Source of the DNA: Arcobacter sp. CECT 8983
Lineage (GTDB): Bacteria > Campylobacterota > Campylobacteria > Campylobacterales > Arcobacteraceae
Direction of reading: 5' to 3'
Length of the DNA stretch: 64,000 nucleotides
Assembly: GCF_004118855.1 (NCBI RefSeq)
Contig: NZ_PDKF01000004.1
Location: 459,604-523,603, forward strand
The notes beneath the pieces are model-generated. The model did no database searches. It was not told the origin of the DNA and was given only the letters and a program-made list of their open reading frames with translations. Numbering within the stretch: position 1 is the stretch's first letter; each line of letters opens with the position of its first letter. Positions 14,287 through 25,850 of this stretch are shown in pieces. Both the position numbers and the translations under genes were made by a program.

Positions 14287-15570
14287 TCATCCACCATACA
14301 TTAAGTTTGGTAAGAATAATGTAATTTGAGGGATATAAGTTACTAATATTAACCCTGCTAAAATCGTCATTGTCCAAGGGAATGCCGCTACAATAACATC
14401 TTTGATACTCATACCAGTAAGACCAGATGTTACGAATAGATTCAGTCCAACAGGTGGGGATACCATTCCAAGCTCCATATTAACTGTAATAATGATACCA
14501 AAGTGAATTGGGTCAATTCCAAGTGCAACAGCAACAGGAAGTAATAAAGGTACCATAATCATAATAATAGCTGATGGCTCCATAAATGAACCAGCTAAAA
14601 TTAGAAGTAAGTTAACCGCAACTAAGAACATGTATTTGTTTACATTTGCTTGAACTAATGCTTCAGTAATAGCTTGAGGAATATTCTCAATTGTTAAGAA
14701 GTGAGCAAATAACATTGCATTTGCAATAATAAACATAATCATTGCAGTAGTTTTTGCAGATTCTAAAGCTGTGATATATATTTTTGAGATCTTAATATCT
14801 TTGTAAATAAATACAGAAACAATAAATGCCCAAGCACAAGCTACAGCTGCTGCTTCAGTTGGAGTAAAGATACCACCATAAATACCACCGATTACAATAA
14901 CAATTGTCATAAGGCCCCATGAAGCCTCTTTCATTCTTCGTAATCTTTCTTTAAATGGTTTAGGTTCAACTTTTTCAAAACCTAATCTTCTAGCACCAAT
15001 ATATGTAACAACCATCATCATAATACCAAGCATGATACCAGGAACAACACCTGCCATAAATAGTTTACCAATTGAAACTTCTGCTGTTACACCATATACG
15101 ATAAGTACAATTGATGGTGGAATAAGAATACCTAAAGAACCAGCTGTTGCAATTGTACCAACTGCATATCTCTTTGGATAACCAGCTTGCATAATAGCTC
15201 CAAACATAATAGAACCAATAGCAACAACAGTTGCAGGAGATGAACCAGATACTGCTGCAAAAATAATAGATGCAAAAATAGCAGAGATTGGTAAACCACC
15301 AGGTAGGTGTCCAACAATTGATTTAGCAAACTCAATAATTCTTTGTGCCGCACTTCCTTTTGAAAGTAAGTTACCAGCAAAAATAAACATTGGAATAGCC
15401 ATTAACGAATAGTGTTCAACTTTTTCAAACATCATTGCCGAAATTTCAATAGGAGAAATAGGCGTAAATAGTACTAATGTAACAAAAGTTGCAGCCCCTA
15501 AACAAATTGCAATAGGTGCACCAATAATAACTAGGAAGAAAAATATACCAAATAATACAGCAACACTCAT
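14287..15570 (-). CDS. dctM: TRAP transporter large permease subunit
   Basis: The 427-residue membrane protein of the DctM family has about 12 membrane helices and typical motifs: GAPIAICLGAATFVTL, MAIPMFIFAGNLLSKG, AAVSGSSPATVVAIGSIM, LIPPSIVLIVYGV, and the C-terminal TVNMELGMVSPPVGLNLFV. It forms the Na+-driven channel of a tripartite ATP-independent periplasmic transporter for organic acids. The start overlaps the dctQ stop by one base (TAATG on the minus strand) with a strong GGAGGA ribosome site inside the end of dctQ, so translation is coupled. The substrate is not given by the sequence. Confidence 0.94.
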   Translation of the reverse strand: MSVAVLFGIFFFLVIIGAPIAICLGAATFVTLVLFTPISPIEISAMMFEKVEHYSLMAIPMFIFAGNLLSKGSAAQRIIEFAKSIVGHLPGGLPISAIFASIIFAAVSGSSPATVVAIGSIMFGAIMQAGYPKRYAVGTIATAGSLGILIPPSIVLIVYGVTAEVSIGKLFMAGVVPGIMLGIMMMVVTYIGARRLGFEKVEPKPFKERLRRMKEASWGLMTIVIVIGGIYGGIFTPTEAAAVACAWAFIVSVFIYKDIKISKIYITALESAKTTAMIMFIIANAMLFAHFLTIENIPQAITEALVQANVNKYMFLVAVNLLLILAGSFMEPSAIIMIMVPLLLPVAVALGIDPIHFGIIITVNMELGMVSPPVGLNLFVTSGLTGMSIKDVIVAAFPWTMTILAGLILVTYIPQITLFLPNLMYGG

Positions 15571-16196
15571 TATAGCATTCCTCCTGTTTTCTTTTCTACT
15601 TCTTTAACCATTTTATTTAACTCTTGTATGTTTTCATTATCTTTATTTCTATGTGCACCAATTCCCATTTCAGCTAATACATGTTCAGCTTCACTCTCTT
15701 TTAAAATCTTTTCATGACTTGTTATAGCAATTACATAAAGTCTTTCTAATACTCTATATGCTGCAAGTGCAAAAGAAATAGGAATAACTAAATATACAAT
15801 CCACATTGGCATATTCCAAAGGTCAATTGATCTTTCATCTAAGTCAATAACTAATAATAAATATTTATAACCATAAAAAGAAACTGTTATTAAGAAAATA
15901 AGAGTTACTACATGAGAAATTAGTAACATAACTTTAGCAATTCTTGTTGGCATAACATCTAAAACAATAGTTACAGCAATATGTGCATCTTTTTTGAAAC
16001 AATAAGCTGCAGCAAAAAATACACTCCATAAGAATAAGAATACACTTAATTCTGATGCCCAAGTTAATGAAGCATCAAATACATATCTTGCAACAACATT
16101 AAAAAATGATACAGCAACACCACCAGTGATACCTATCACTGCGATTGATTGATTTATCCAACCAATTATTTTACTTATAATATTAAATATAGCCAT
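15570..16196 (-). CDS. dctQ: TRAP transporter small permease subunit
   Basis: The 208-residue protein has four membrane helices (about 12–32, 47–67, 85–106 and 128–150). The DctQ hallmark LTWASELSVFLFLWSVFFAA and CFKKDAHIAV lie in and after helix two. A charged tail of about 50 residues rich in E/K and N follows the last helix; this is longer than usual and may be cytosolic. It pairs with DctM. It lies three bases after dctP and overlaps dctM, so the three are one operon. Confidence 0.92.
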   Translation of the reverse strand: MAIFNIISKIIGWINQSIAVIGITGGVAVSFFNVVARYVFDASLTWASELSVFLFLWSVFFAAAYCFKKDAHIAVTIVLDVMPTRIAKVMLLISHVVTLIFLITVSFYGYKYLLLVIDLDERSIDLWNMPMWIVYLVIPISFALAAYRVLERLYVIAITSHEKILKESEAEHVLAEMGIGAHRNKDNENIQELNKMVKEVEKKTGGML

Positions 16197-16199
16197 ATT

Positions 16200-17252
16200 T
16201 TACTCCGTTGCTAAAGCACCTTTGATAAGGTCTTCACCGATACTATTTTCATCATAGAACTCAGGGTAAATTTTACTAACAGCATTTCTCCAAGCATCTT
16301 TTTGCTCTTCTGTTAAGTGAATAATTTCTAATTTACCAGTTTTTTCAGCATACTCTTTGATTAATTCGAATTGATCGTCATTTAACTGTGCAGCAAACTC
16401 TCTTTCTTTTTCAGTAGCTTCTTGCATAGCTTGTTTTACATCTTCTTGTAAATCAGCTGGTAAAGAGTTCCAGAATTTTTGAGACATAACAACTAAATAA
16501 CCTAAGTAACCGTGGTCAGAAATAGTTAAGTATTTTTGAACTTCATGGAATTTTTTAGTATAAATGTTAGAAATTGGGTTTTCAGCTGCATCAATAACAC
16601 CTTGTTGTAATCCAGAATAAACCTCAGAGAAAGGCATCATTTGTGGATTAGCACCAACAGCATGGAATTGAGCTTCTAAAACTTTAGAAGACATAATTCT
16701 AAATTTTTGACCTTCAGCATCTTCAGGTAAAATTAGAGGTTTAGTAGAAGAAGATAATTGTTTGAAACCATTATCCCAGAAAGATAATGCAACATAACCT
16801 TTATCAGTAACCATATCTTTTAGTTTTTGACCAACTTCACCATCTTGAACTCTATGTAAGTGATCAACATCTTTGAATAAAAATGGTAAATCAAATAAAG
16901 CTAATTGAGGTACAATTTTACCAAACTTAGAAAATGACGGTGCAGCCATTTGAACAGAATCTAATTTTAATGCTTTTAAAACAGCATTGTCTTTATATAA
17001 CTGAGAAGATGGGTAAACTTGAACGTCAATTCTACCATCAGATAATTCTTCAAGTCTTTTTTCAAAGTAATCAGCAGCTTTTCCCTTAGGTGTATTAGGA
17101 CTTACAACGTGTGAGAATTTAAGCACAAATTTTTCAGCAGCAGGCTTAGCTTCAGCAGTTTTAGTCTCCTCTTTGTTGTCCCCACAACCTGTGAATAATA
17201 ATAGTGATGCAACTGCAACACTTGATACTATCCCTTTCATTGTTTTAGTCAT
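16200..17252 (-). CDS. dctP: TRAP transporter substrate-binding protein (DctP family), lipoprotein
   Basis: The 350-residue periplasmic solute receptor has an N-terminal signal of about 22 residues ending in the lipobox LFTG before C23, so it is probably lipid-anchored instead of free. The mature part has LKFSHVVSPNTPKGKAADYF, GRIDVQVYPSSQLY and the binding-domain block EVYSGLQQGVIDAAENPISN, all typical of DctP. Members bind C4-dicarboxylates or other organic acids; the conserved Arg of the family lies in QKFRIMSS. It is the first gene of dctPQM, with AAGGAG before the ATG and a -10-like TATACT at 17282–17287. Confidence 0.93.
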   Translation of the reverse strand: MTKTMKGIVSSVAVASLLLFTGCGDNKEETKTAEAKPAAEKFVLKFSHVVSPNTPKGKAADYFEKRLEELSDGRIDVQVYPSSQLYKDNAVLKALKLDSVQMAAPSFSKFGKIVPQLALFDLPFLFKDVDHLHRVQDGEVGQKLKDMVTDKGYVALSFWDNGFKQLSSSTKPLILPEDAEGQKFRIMSSKVLEAQFHAVGANPQMMPFSEVYSGLQQGVIDAAENPISNIYTKKFHEVQKYLTISDHGYLGYLVVMSQKFWNSLPADLQEDVKQAMQEATEKEREFAAQLNDDQFELIKEYAEKTGKLEIIHLTEEQKDAWRNAVSKIYPEFYDENSIGEDLIKGALATE

Positions 17253-17281
17253 ATTTTTCTCCTTAAAAATAAATTGAGAAA

Positions 17282-17287
17282 AGTATA
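17282..17287 (-). promoter_or_regulatory. Probable -10 box (TATACT) for dctPQM
   Basis: On the minus strand the sequence reads GATTATACT about 30 bases before the dctP start, leaving a short leader. No sigma-54 pattern (GG-N10-GC) or clear two-component operator was seen in this region. Confidence 0.4.
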
Positions 17288-17480
17288 ATCAAAAGATATG
17301 TAAAACTTATGTATAAAATTACAAAATATAAAAAAATTTGCAAAATAATTTTTCTGTAGATATTGAAGTATAGCAGGTGTTACGAATATCAATAATATAA
17401 TTAAATCTTAAAAAAGTACTACCAAAAGAAGTACTCTTAAGGAGATATTTATCTTAACCATGCTTTAAACAAAAAAAAAG

Positions 17481-17486
17481 TATAAT
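17481..17486 (+). promoter_or_regulatory. -10 box (TATAAT) for gltB
   Basis: TATAAT preceded by an A9 run lies 47 bases before the gltB ATG, in the 281-bp divergent region with dctP. A weak AGTACT inverted repeat at about 17415–17435 lies upstream and might bind a regulator. Confidence 0.5.
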
Positions 17487-17533
17487 CCCCCACTTTATGA
17501 GGAATATAAAGATATAAATAACAAAGGATAAAG

Positions 17534-20500
17534 ATGGGATGTAATTTAGACTTACTTACTTCTTTTAAAGACAATTGTGGTTTTGGTTTGATGGCTGATT
17601 TAAAAAGCAGACCAAGTCACGAGAATTTAGAAGATGCTATTACTTCGCTTGAGCGAATGATGCACAGAGGTGCAGTGGCAGCAGATGGTAAAACTGGAGA
17701 TGGTTCAGGGTTACTATTATCAATGCCAAATAAATTTATGAGAAAAATAGCTAGTGAACATGGAATTGATTTACCAGAAAAATATGCAGTAGCTATGATA
17801 TTTGCAAAAGATTTAGAAGATATCGAAACTTTCAAAGAACATTGTGAAGAGAATGATTTAAAAATTCTTTTAACAAGGGAAGTTCCAGTAGACACTGATG
17901 CATTAGGAGAACAGGCATTAGAAAGTTTACCTCACATTATTCAAGTATTTGTTGGACCAAATGCACTTATGACATCAAAGAGATTTGATGCGATGTTATA
18001 TTTAACAAGAAAAGAATGTGAACACAAATTAGTAGATAAAAAAGATTTTTATATTCCAACATTTTCATCTAAAGTAATCGCGTACAAAGGGCTTGTAATG
18101 CCTACGCACATAAAAAAGTTTTATATTGATTTAAGGGATGAGGATTTTCAAATTTCTTTCTCTTTATTTCACCAAAGGTTTTCAACGAACACTTTACCTC
18201 AATGGAGATTAGCACAACCATTTAGAACAATTGCTCACAATGGAGAGATTAACTCTGTTGAAGCAAATAGAGTTAATGTTCAAATAAAATCTGAAAACCT
18301 AAAATCTGAAGTTTTTACAGATGAAGAATTAAAAAGAATTTTACCAATTTTACAAGTATCAGGTTCAGATTCGGCGTCATTAGACAATATGTTTGAGTTT
18401 TTAGTTGTAAATGGTGTTGATTTTTTCAAAGCAGCAAGAAGTTTAGTTCCTGCGCCTTGGCAAAATGCTCCACATATGGATTCTGATTTAAGAGCATTTT
18501 ATGAATATACTTCAACAGTAATGGAAGCGTGGGATGGTCCTGCAGCTGTTTCACTTACTGATGGAAGACATATTGGATGTTTAATTGATAGAAATGGTTT
18601 AAGACCTTCTAAATATGTTATTACTAAAAATCATAAAATATATATTACATCTGAGTATGGAACAATTGATATTGATGAAGATAATATTAGTGAAAGAGGA
18701 AGATTACAATCAGGACAGATGATTGGACTTGACCTTAAGCACGGAAAAGTTTTAAAAGAAGAAGATATCAATGATTATTTAAAATCATCACAAAACTATG
18801 TTAAATGGTTAAATAATGACATGGAGTACTTACAAGAGTATATCGATGAATCATTTGTTGATACTGATGATTATGAAATGGATGATTTAGAAAAAAAGCA
18901 AAAATACTTTAATATTACATATGAAGTACTAGATCAAATGATTGATCCTATGGCAAAAGATGGAAAAGAGCCTGTTGGTTCGATGGGTGATGATACTCCT
19001 TTAGCATGTTTTTCTACTGTAAATAGAAATTTTACTGACTTTTTTAGACAAAAATTTGCACAGGTAACAAACCCTCCAATTGACCCATATAGAGAAAAAA
19101 TCGTAATGTCTTTAGAGACTGGTTTTGGTCATATCCATAATATCTTAGATGAAAAAGCAGAAGATGCAAAAAGATTAAAAGTAGCATCTCCTATTTTGAT
19201 GAAAGAAAAGTTTGATGTATTAAACTCTTTTGGTAACCCAACGTCTCCAAGATTTGATGAATATTATAAAAATCAGGTTTTCTCAACTACTTTTGAATCT
19301 GATTTAAAAGCATCTTTAAAAGAGCTTGCAAATAAAGTTGAGAAAGCAGTTAGAGAAGATAATGTTTCTGTTGTTATTCTTTCTGATAAAGATATTGACG
19401 AAAATAAAAAATTAATTCCTATGGCTATGGCAGTTGGTTTTGTAAATGAGTCATTAATTAAAAAAGGTATTAGACATAAAGTTTCAATTGTAGCTGTTTC
19501 TGGTGAAGTTTATGATCCACATATGTCAGCAGTTATGATTGCATATGGTGCAAGCGCAATTTATCCATATATGATGTATGCTTCTGTTGTAGAGTTACAT
19601 AAAACAAAAGTATCTTCAAAATATGAGATGCAAAGATTACTTAAAAATACTCAAAAAGCATTAAATGCAGGACTTCTTAAAATCATGTCTAAAATGGGTA
19701 TTTGTACAATTGCTTCTTATAGAAACTCAAGATTATTTGATATTATTGGTTTAAGTGATGAAATCATTAATGACTGTTTTGAAGGTTCACATTCGGACTT
19801 AGCAGGTCTTACTTATGAAGATATTGAAAAAAGAATTGAGAAGTTACATTTTAATGCATTCTTCGATAATAAGCATATTTTCCCTCTTGATTTAGGTGGT
19901 TTTTACAAATATATAAATGATGGTGAATACCATGATTATGGTCCAGCTACAACAAGAGCAATGCATAATAAACAAGCAAAAGATAAGGAAGATATTTCTG
20001 ATTTTAAAAAGCTTAAAGAGCTTGTTGAAACAAGAGATAAAAAGTTTATTAGAGACTTCTTTGAATTTAATTCTGATAAAAAAGCTATTGATATATCAGA
20101 AGTTGAATCAGTAGAAGATATTTTCAAAAGATTTGCAACGGCGGCGATGTCTTGTGGTTCTATTTCTCCAGAAGCTCATGAAGCAATGGCAATGGCTATG
20201 AATACTATTGGTGGTATGTCAAACTCTGGTGAAGGTGGAGAAGATCAATCTAGATTTAATACACTTAGAAACTCTAAAATTAAACAAGTTGCTTCTGGTA
20301 GATTTGGTGTTACTCCAGGATATTTAAGAAGTGCTGAAGAAATTCAAATTAAAGTTGCACAAGGTGCAAAACCAGGTGAAGGTGGTCAATTACCAGGACA
20401 TAAAGTAACTCCACTTATTGCTTCACTTAGACATACAGTTGAAGGTGTTACTCTTATTTCACCTCCACCACATCACGATATTTATTCTATTGAGGACTTA

Positions 20501-21970
20501 GCTCAGTTAATTTTTGATTTAAAACAAATTAACCCAGAAGCAAAAATCACTGTTAAATTAGTATCAACAATTGGTGTTGGAACTATTGCAGCTGGTGTTG
20601 CAAAAGCTTATGCAGATAGAATTGTTATCTCAGGTGCTGATGGTGGTACAGGAGCTGCTCCTCTTACATCAATTAAGCATACAGGTAATCCTTGGGAAAT
20701 GGGTCTTGCAGAAGCACATAATGCTTTAAAAGCAAACCACTTAAGAGAATCTGTACATGTACAAACAGATGGGGGATTAAAAACTGGTCTTGATGTAGTA
20801 AAAGCTGCAATGCTTGGTGCTGAATCTTATGCATTTGGTACAGCTGCACTTACACTTCTTGGGTGTAAAATTTTAAGAATTTGTCATACAAATAAATGTT
20901 CTGTGGGTGTTGCAACTCAAGACGAAGATTTAAGAGATCACTTTACTGGAACAGTTGAAAGACTAATTTCTTACTTTACATTTATTGCAGAAGATGTTAG
21001 AGAAATCCTTGCTTCTTTAGGTTATAAAACATTAGAAGAAGTAGTTGGTAGATCTGATTTATTAAAAGTTATTGATGATGAATTTGCACAAAAATTTGAT
21101 TTCCAAAATGTTCTTAGAAAAATTGAAGGAATAGATACTTGTCAAAAAGAATCAAATGTTCCTTTTGATAAGAATAAATTTGAAAAAGAGTTACTTAAAA
21201 AAGTGCATAAAACAATTGAGCAACCAACTACTCCAATTAAAGTTAAAGAGACTATTACTAACTTAAATAGATCATTTGGTACTTTAATTTCTGGTGAAAT
21301 TGCTAAGTATTACGGGGATGAAGGTTTACCTGATGGTTCTATTAATATCTTCTTAAAAGGTATTGCTGGTCAATCATTTGGAGCACTTTTATCAAAAGGA
21401 ATGAACCTATACTTAGAAGGTGCAGCTAATGATTATGTTGGTAAGGGAATGAATGGTGGTAAAATCATTATAAATACTCCTCATCAAGGTCCAGAGTTTG
21501 CAGGTGCTGGTAATACTTGTCTTTATGGTGCAACAGGTGGTAAGCTTTATGTTAGAGCTGCTGCTGGTGAAAGATTTGCCGTTAGAAACTCAGGTTGTAT
21601 ATCAGTAGTTGAAGGAACTGGAGATAACGCTTGTGAATATATGACAGGTGGTATTGTAGTAATCTTAGGTAATACAGGTATTAACTTTGGTGCTGGTATG
21701 ACAGGTGGTTTATCTTTTGTTTATGACCCAGAAAAATTATTTGTAGATAAAATGAATCAAGAACTAATAGAAGCAGTTAGAATTGATACAGATGATACAG
21801 AAAGAGAAAGACTTTTCTTAAAAAGATTATTAATGGATTATTTAAATGAGACTGAGTCTGAAAGAGCTGAGATGATTTTAGAAAACTTCAGAGCTGAAAT
21901 TAGAAACTTCTGGATGGTTAAACCTAAAAATATGACAGTGTTACCTCTAAATCCTGAGGAGGGAGATTAA
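17534..21970 (+). CDS. gltB: Glutamate synthase large subunit
   Basis: The 1478-residue enzyme makes glutamate from glutamine and 2-oxoglutarate. After a 14-residue propeptide, catalytic Cys15 starts CGFGLMADL, the class II amidotransferase domain (to about 410, with MMHRGA and FSTNTLPQW). The central domain follows. The FMN/synthase domain holds SGADGGTGAAPLTSIKHTG, and the 3Fe-4S cysteines are in CKILRICHTNKC near 1110–1121. The C-terminal beta-helix (GXXGXXXG repeats, about 1270–1420) has GGKIIINTP and GATGGKLYVRAAAGE. Length matches the family. It is one base from gltD and starts a long operon that runs toward LPS genes. The ATG follows AAAGGATAAAG. Confidence 0.97.
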   Translation: MGCNLDLLTSFKDNCGFGLMADLKSRPSHENLEDAITSLERMMHRGAVAADGKTGDGSGLLLSMPNKFMRKIASEHGIDLPEKYAVAMIFAKDLEDIETFKEHCEENDLKILLTREVPVDTDALGEQALESLPHIIQVFVGPNALMTSKRFDAMLYLTRKECEHKLVDKKDFYIPTFSSKVIAYKGLVMPTHIKKFYIDLRDEDFQISFSLFHQRFSTNTLPQWRLAQPFRTIAHNGEINSVEANRVNVQIKSENLKSEVFTDEELKRILPILQVSGSDSASLDNMFEFLVVNGVDFFKAARSLVPAPWQNAPHMDSDLRAFYEYTSTVMEAWDGPAAVSLTDGRHIGCLIDRNGLRPSKYVITKNHKIYITSEYGTIDIDEDNISERGRLQSGQMIGLDLKHGKVLKEEDINDYLKSSQNYVKWLNNDMEYLQEYIDESFVDTDDYEMDDLEKKQKYFNITYEVLDQMIDPMAKDGKEPVGSMGDDTPLACFSTVNRNFTDFFRQKFAQVTNPPIDPYREKIVMSLETGFGHIHNILDEKAEDAKRLKVASPILMKEKFDVLNSFGNPTSPRFDEYYKNQVFSTTFESDLKASLKELANKVEKAVREDNVSVVILSDKDIDENKKLIPMAMAVGFVNESLIKKGIRHKVSIVAVSGEVYDPHMSAVMIAYGASAIYPYMMYASVVELHKTKVSSKYEMQRLLKNTQKALNAGLLKIMSKMGICTIASYRNSRLFDIIGLSDEIINDCFEGSHSDLAGLTYEDIEKRIEKLHFNAFFDNKHIFPLDLGGFYKYINDGEYHDYGPATTRAMHNKQAKDKEDISDFKKLKELVETRDKKFIRDFFEFNSDKKAIDISEVESVEDIFKRFATAAMSCGSISPEAHEAMAMAMNTIGGMSNSGEGGEDQSRFNTLRNSKIKQVASGRFGVTPGYLRSAEEIQIKVAQGAKPGEGGQLPGHKVTPLIASLRHTVEGVTLISPPPHHDIYSIEDLAQLIFDLKQINPEAKITVKLVSTIGVGTIAAGVAKAYADRIVISGADGGTGAAPLTSIKHTGNPWEMGLAEAHNALKANHLRESVHVQTDGGLKTGLDVVKAAMLGAESYAFGTAALTLLGCKILRICHTNKCSVGVATQDEDLRDHFTGTVERLISYFTFIAEDVREILASLGYKTLEEVVGRSDLLKVIDDEFAQKFDFQNVLRKIEGIDTCQKESNVPFDKNKFEKELLKKVHKTIEQPTTPIKVKETITNLNRSFGTLISGEIAKYYGDEGLPDGSINIFLKGIAGQSFGALLSKGMNLYLEGAANDYVGKGMNGGKIIINTPHQGPEFAGAGNTCLYGATGGKLYVRAAAGERFAVRNSGCISVVEGTGDNACEYMTGGIVVILGNTGINFGAGMTGGLSFVYDPEKLFVDKMNQELIEAVRIDTDDTERERLFLKRLLMDYLNETESERAEMILENFRAEIRNFWMVKPKNMTVLPLNPEEGD

Positions 21971-21971
21971 G

Positions 21972-23345
21972 ATGTTAAACTTTACTAAATTTGAAAGAAT
22001 TAGTCCTGAAAAAAGAGACGTATTACAAAGATTAAAAGATTATAATGAAGTTTATCAAGTTTTTGGTAAGCATAGAGCAAGAGAACAAGCAGATAGATGT
22101 ATGCAGTGTGGTGATCCATATTGTCATACAGGATGTCCTCTAGGAAACTATATTCCTGCATGGTTAAAGCAAACTTCTGAAAAGAATATGCAATTAGCAT
22201 TTGCTTTATCAAATGAAACATCTCCTTTCCCTGAAATTTTAGGAAGAATTTGTCCTCAAGATGTACTTTGTGAAGGTGCATGTTCACTAAACACTGGACA
22301 TGGAGCTATTTCAATTGGTGCAATTGAAACTCATGTTAGTGAAAGAGCATTTGAAAATGGAATGAAACCAACTTTTACTGATAAAAAAGTTGATAAAAAA
22401 GTTGCAATTGTTGGTTCAGGACCATCTGGAATTTCAGCAGCTACATTCTTACTTAGAAAAGGTTTCGAAGTAGAAATGTTTGAAAGAGAAGACAGAGCTG
22501 GTGGACTTTTAATGTATGGTATTCCAGGATTTAAACTTGATAAATCTACAGTTGAAAGAAGAATGAACTGGTTAATTGAAGCTGGTATGAAACTTCATTT
22601 AAATTGTGAAATCGGTAAAGATAAGTCTGCAAAAGAGCTTGAAGAAGAGTTTGACGCAATTTATTTAGCAGTTGGAGCTAAAAAAGGAAGATTTGCTGGT
22701 GTTGAAGGTGAAAATGCTTCAAATGTACACTTAGCAATGGAGTTCTTAACAGGAGTTCAAAAAAGAAATCTTGGAAATACAGATATTGAATTTATTGATG
22801 TACAAGATAAAAATGTAGTTGTAATTGGTGGTGGAGATACTGCTATGGACTGCGTTAGAACATCTGTAAGAGAAAAAGCAAGATCTGTTAAATGTCTTTA
22901 TAGAAGAGATGAAGCAAATATGCCAGGAAGTAAAAAAGAAGTTGTTAATGCAAAAGAAGAGGGTGTTGAATATCAATTTAATGTAAGTCCTAAATCTATT
23001 GTAATTGATAACAATATTGCAACTGGTGTTGAGTTATTAACTACTTCTATGAGTGAACCAGACGAATCAGGAAGACAAAGAGTTGTTATTAATGAAGGCA
23101 GCGAATATATAGAAGAAGCAGATGTTGTAATTATGGCATTAGGTTTCTCTCCAGAGGTTCCAGAATTCTTTAAAGAGTTAAATGTTGAAACAAACTCTTG
23201 GGGAGCGGTTGAAACAAACAACTATGTAACTTCAAACAAAAAAGTTTATGCTGGTGGAGATTGCCAAAGAGGTGCTCACTTAGCTGTAACTGCTGCATTA
23301 GATGGTAGAGAAGCAGCAAAAGAGATAGTGAAAGCTTTATCATAG
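21972..23345 (+). CDS. gltD: Glutamate synthase small subunit
   Basis: The 457-residue NADPH-oxidising subunit feeds electrons to GltB. The N-terminal cysteine region (CMQCGDPYCHTGCPLGNYIP and later CPQDVLCEGAC) binds 4Fe-4S clusters. Next is the FAD site VAIVGSGPSGISAATFLL and GGLLMYGIPGFKLDKS, then the NADPH site VVVIGGGDTAMDCVRTS, and a final YAGGDCQRGAHLAVTAALDG for FAD. Length and motif order are standard. A strong GAGGAGGGAG ribosome site lies at the end of gltB. Confidence 0.97.
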   Translation: MLNFTKFERISPEKRDVLQRLKDYNEVYQVFGKHRAREQADRCMQCGDPYCHTGCPLGNYIPAWLKQTSEKNMQLAFALSNETSPFPEILGRICPQDVLCEGACSLNTGHGAISIGAIETHVSERAFENGMKPTFTDKKVDKKVAIVGSGPSGISAATFLLRKGFEVEMFEREDRAGGLLMYGIPGFKLDKSTVERRMNWLIEAGMKLHLNCEIGKDKSAKELEEEFDAIYLAVGAKKGRFAGVEGENASNVHLAMEFLTGVQKRNLGNTDIEFIDVQDKNVVVIGGGDTAMDCVRTSVREKARSVKCLYRRDEANMPGSKKEVVNAKEEGVEYQFNVSPKSIVIDNNIATGVELLTTSMSEPDESGRQRVVINEGSEYIEEADVVIMALGFSPEVPEFFKELNVETNSWGAVETNNYVTSNKKVYAGGDCQRGAHLAVTAALDGREAAKEIVKALS

Positions 23346-23347
23346 TT

Positions 23348-24377
<1,030 letters not shown>

Positions 24378-24378
<1 letters not shown>

Positions 24379-25850
24379 TGGCTAAAGTAACAACTATTAT
24401 AGACATTGGGTCAAACTCAATGCGTATGGTTGTTTTAGAAAAGAGTAGTAGATTTTCTTTTAACTTAATTAACGAGACAAAAAGTCGTGTTAAAATTTCT
24501 GAAGGTTGCTATGAAAATAGTGGTAACCTTCAAGAAGCTCCTATGCAAAGAGCTTTTAATTCTTTGCAGTCTTTCTTAAATATTTCTAAAGCACTAAAAT
24601 CAAGAAAAATTATTTGCGTTGCTACATCAGCACTAAGAGATGCACCAAATTCAAAACTTTTTACAAACAAAGTTAAAAATGAATTAGGTCTAAATATTAG
24701 AATTATTGATGGACCTAAAGAAGCTTATTATGGTGGTGTCGCTGCATTAAACTTAATACATGGTCAAGAGTTTGTAACTGTGGACATTGGTGGAGGTTCT
24801 ACTGAGTTTGCATTTATAAAAGATGGACAAATTGTTGACTGTATATCCCTTGATGTAGGAACAGTAAGATTAAATGAACTGTTTTTTTCTAAAGGTGATT
24901 TAGTAGGTGCTAGAAATTATATTTTAGAAAAACTTGAAGAAGTTAAAAATTGTGGTCTTAGTATTCCAAATACTGTTGTTGGTATTGGAGGAAGTATTCG
25001 AGCTCTTAGTAAAATCATAATGAAAAAAACTGAATATCCTTTAGATATCTTACATGGTTTTTCATATATAGTTGATTTAAACTCTTATATTTTTGATGAT
25101 ATTTTAAGGGCTAAGAATAATAACTCTTTAAAATATATTGGTGTAAAAAAAGATAGATATGACACAATAAAAGAGGGTACTTTTATTTTTAAAACTATTC
25201 TAGAAGAGTTAAAAACTACAAGAGTTATTACTTCTGGAGTTGGTGTTAGAGAAGGTGTTTATTTAACTGATATTTTAAGAACTAATAATTGTAAATTTCC
25301 AGCAAACTATAATGTAAGCGTACGAAGTTTGCTTGATAGATTTCAAGTTTGTCCTAAACAAAGTGCTTACTTAGGTAATAATGCAAGACAAATCTTTGAA
25401 GCTTTAAAACCACTTCATAATCTAGATGATAAATATAAAACCCTTTTAGTTATTGCTTCAAAGCTTCATTCAATTGGTACAACACTTAACTTTTATAAAT
25501 CAAATGATAACACTTTTGATTTTATATTAAATGGTTTAAATTATGATTTCTTACACTCTTCAAGAGTAACAGTTGCTCATATGATTAAGTTTTCTAAAAA
25601 AAGACTACCTAAAAAAGAAGACTTACAAAAGTATTCAAAACTATTACCTTGTTTTGAAACTATGCAATGGCTATCTTTTATGATAAGTCTTAATTTAACA
25701 ATTAATCAAGATATGTCTAGTCCAAAAGTAACTTATAAACTTAAAAATGACAGGTTAAAACTATCACTTGAAAGACCTATATATTTAGTAGAAAGTGAAG
25801 TTAAAAAGATTCAAACTCCTAAGGGTGTAAAAGTAAAAGTAGTTTCATGA
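24378..25850 (+). CDS. ppx: Ppx/GppA phosphatase family protein (exopolyphosphatase-like)
   Basis: The 490-residue member of the ASKHA superfamily has TIIDIGSNSMRMVVLE as the phosphate-1 motif (8–23), ATSALRDAPN, then VTVDIGGGSTEFAFIKDGQI as phosphate-2, and VGIGGSIRAL. The C-terminal half has an HD-like helical region (KLHSIGTTLNFY, then FLHSSRVTVAHMIKFS). Members cut terminal phosphate from polyphosphate or ppGpp precursors (pppGpp). The bacterial Ppx length is similar. It starts on the stop of the ferredoxin gene and overlaps waaC by four bases. Confidence 0.9.

Noticed and set aside
15132-15380. 82-codon Leu-rich minus-strand frame within dctM
   Set aside because: It overlaps dctM on the same strand in another frame, and dctM has full family motifs there.
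17415-17435. AGTACT inverted repeat upstream of gltB
   Set aside because: Only about six paired bases, and AGTACT is itself a palindrome; too weak to call an operator without conservation data.
17472-17480. A9 run before gltB as a phase-variable switch
   Set aside because: It lies upstream of the -10 box in an AT-rich genome where such runs are common, and gltB is a housekeeping gene.
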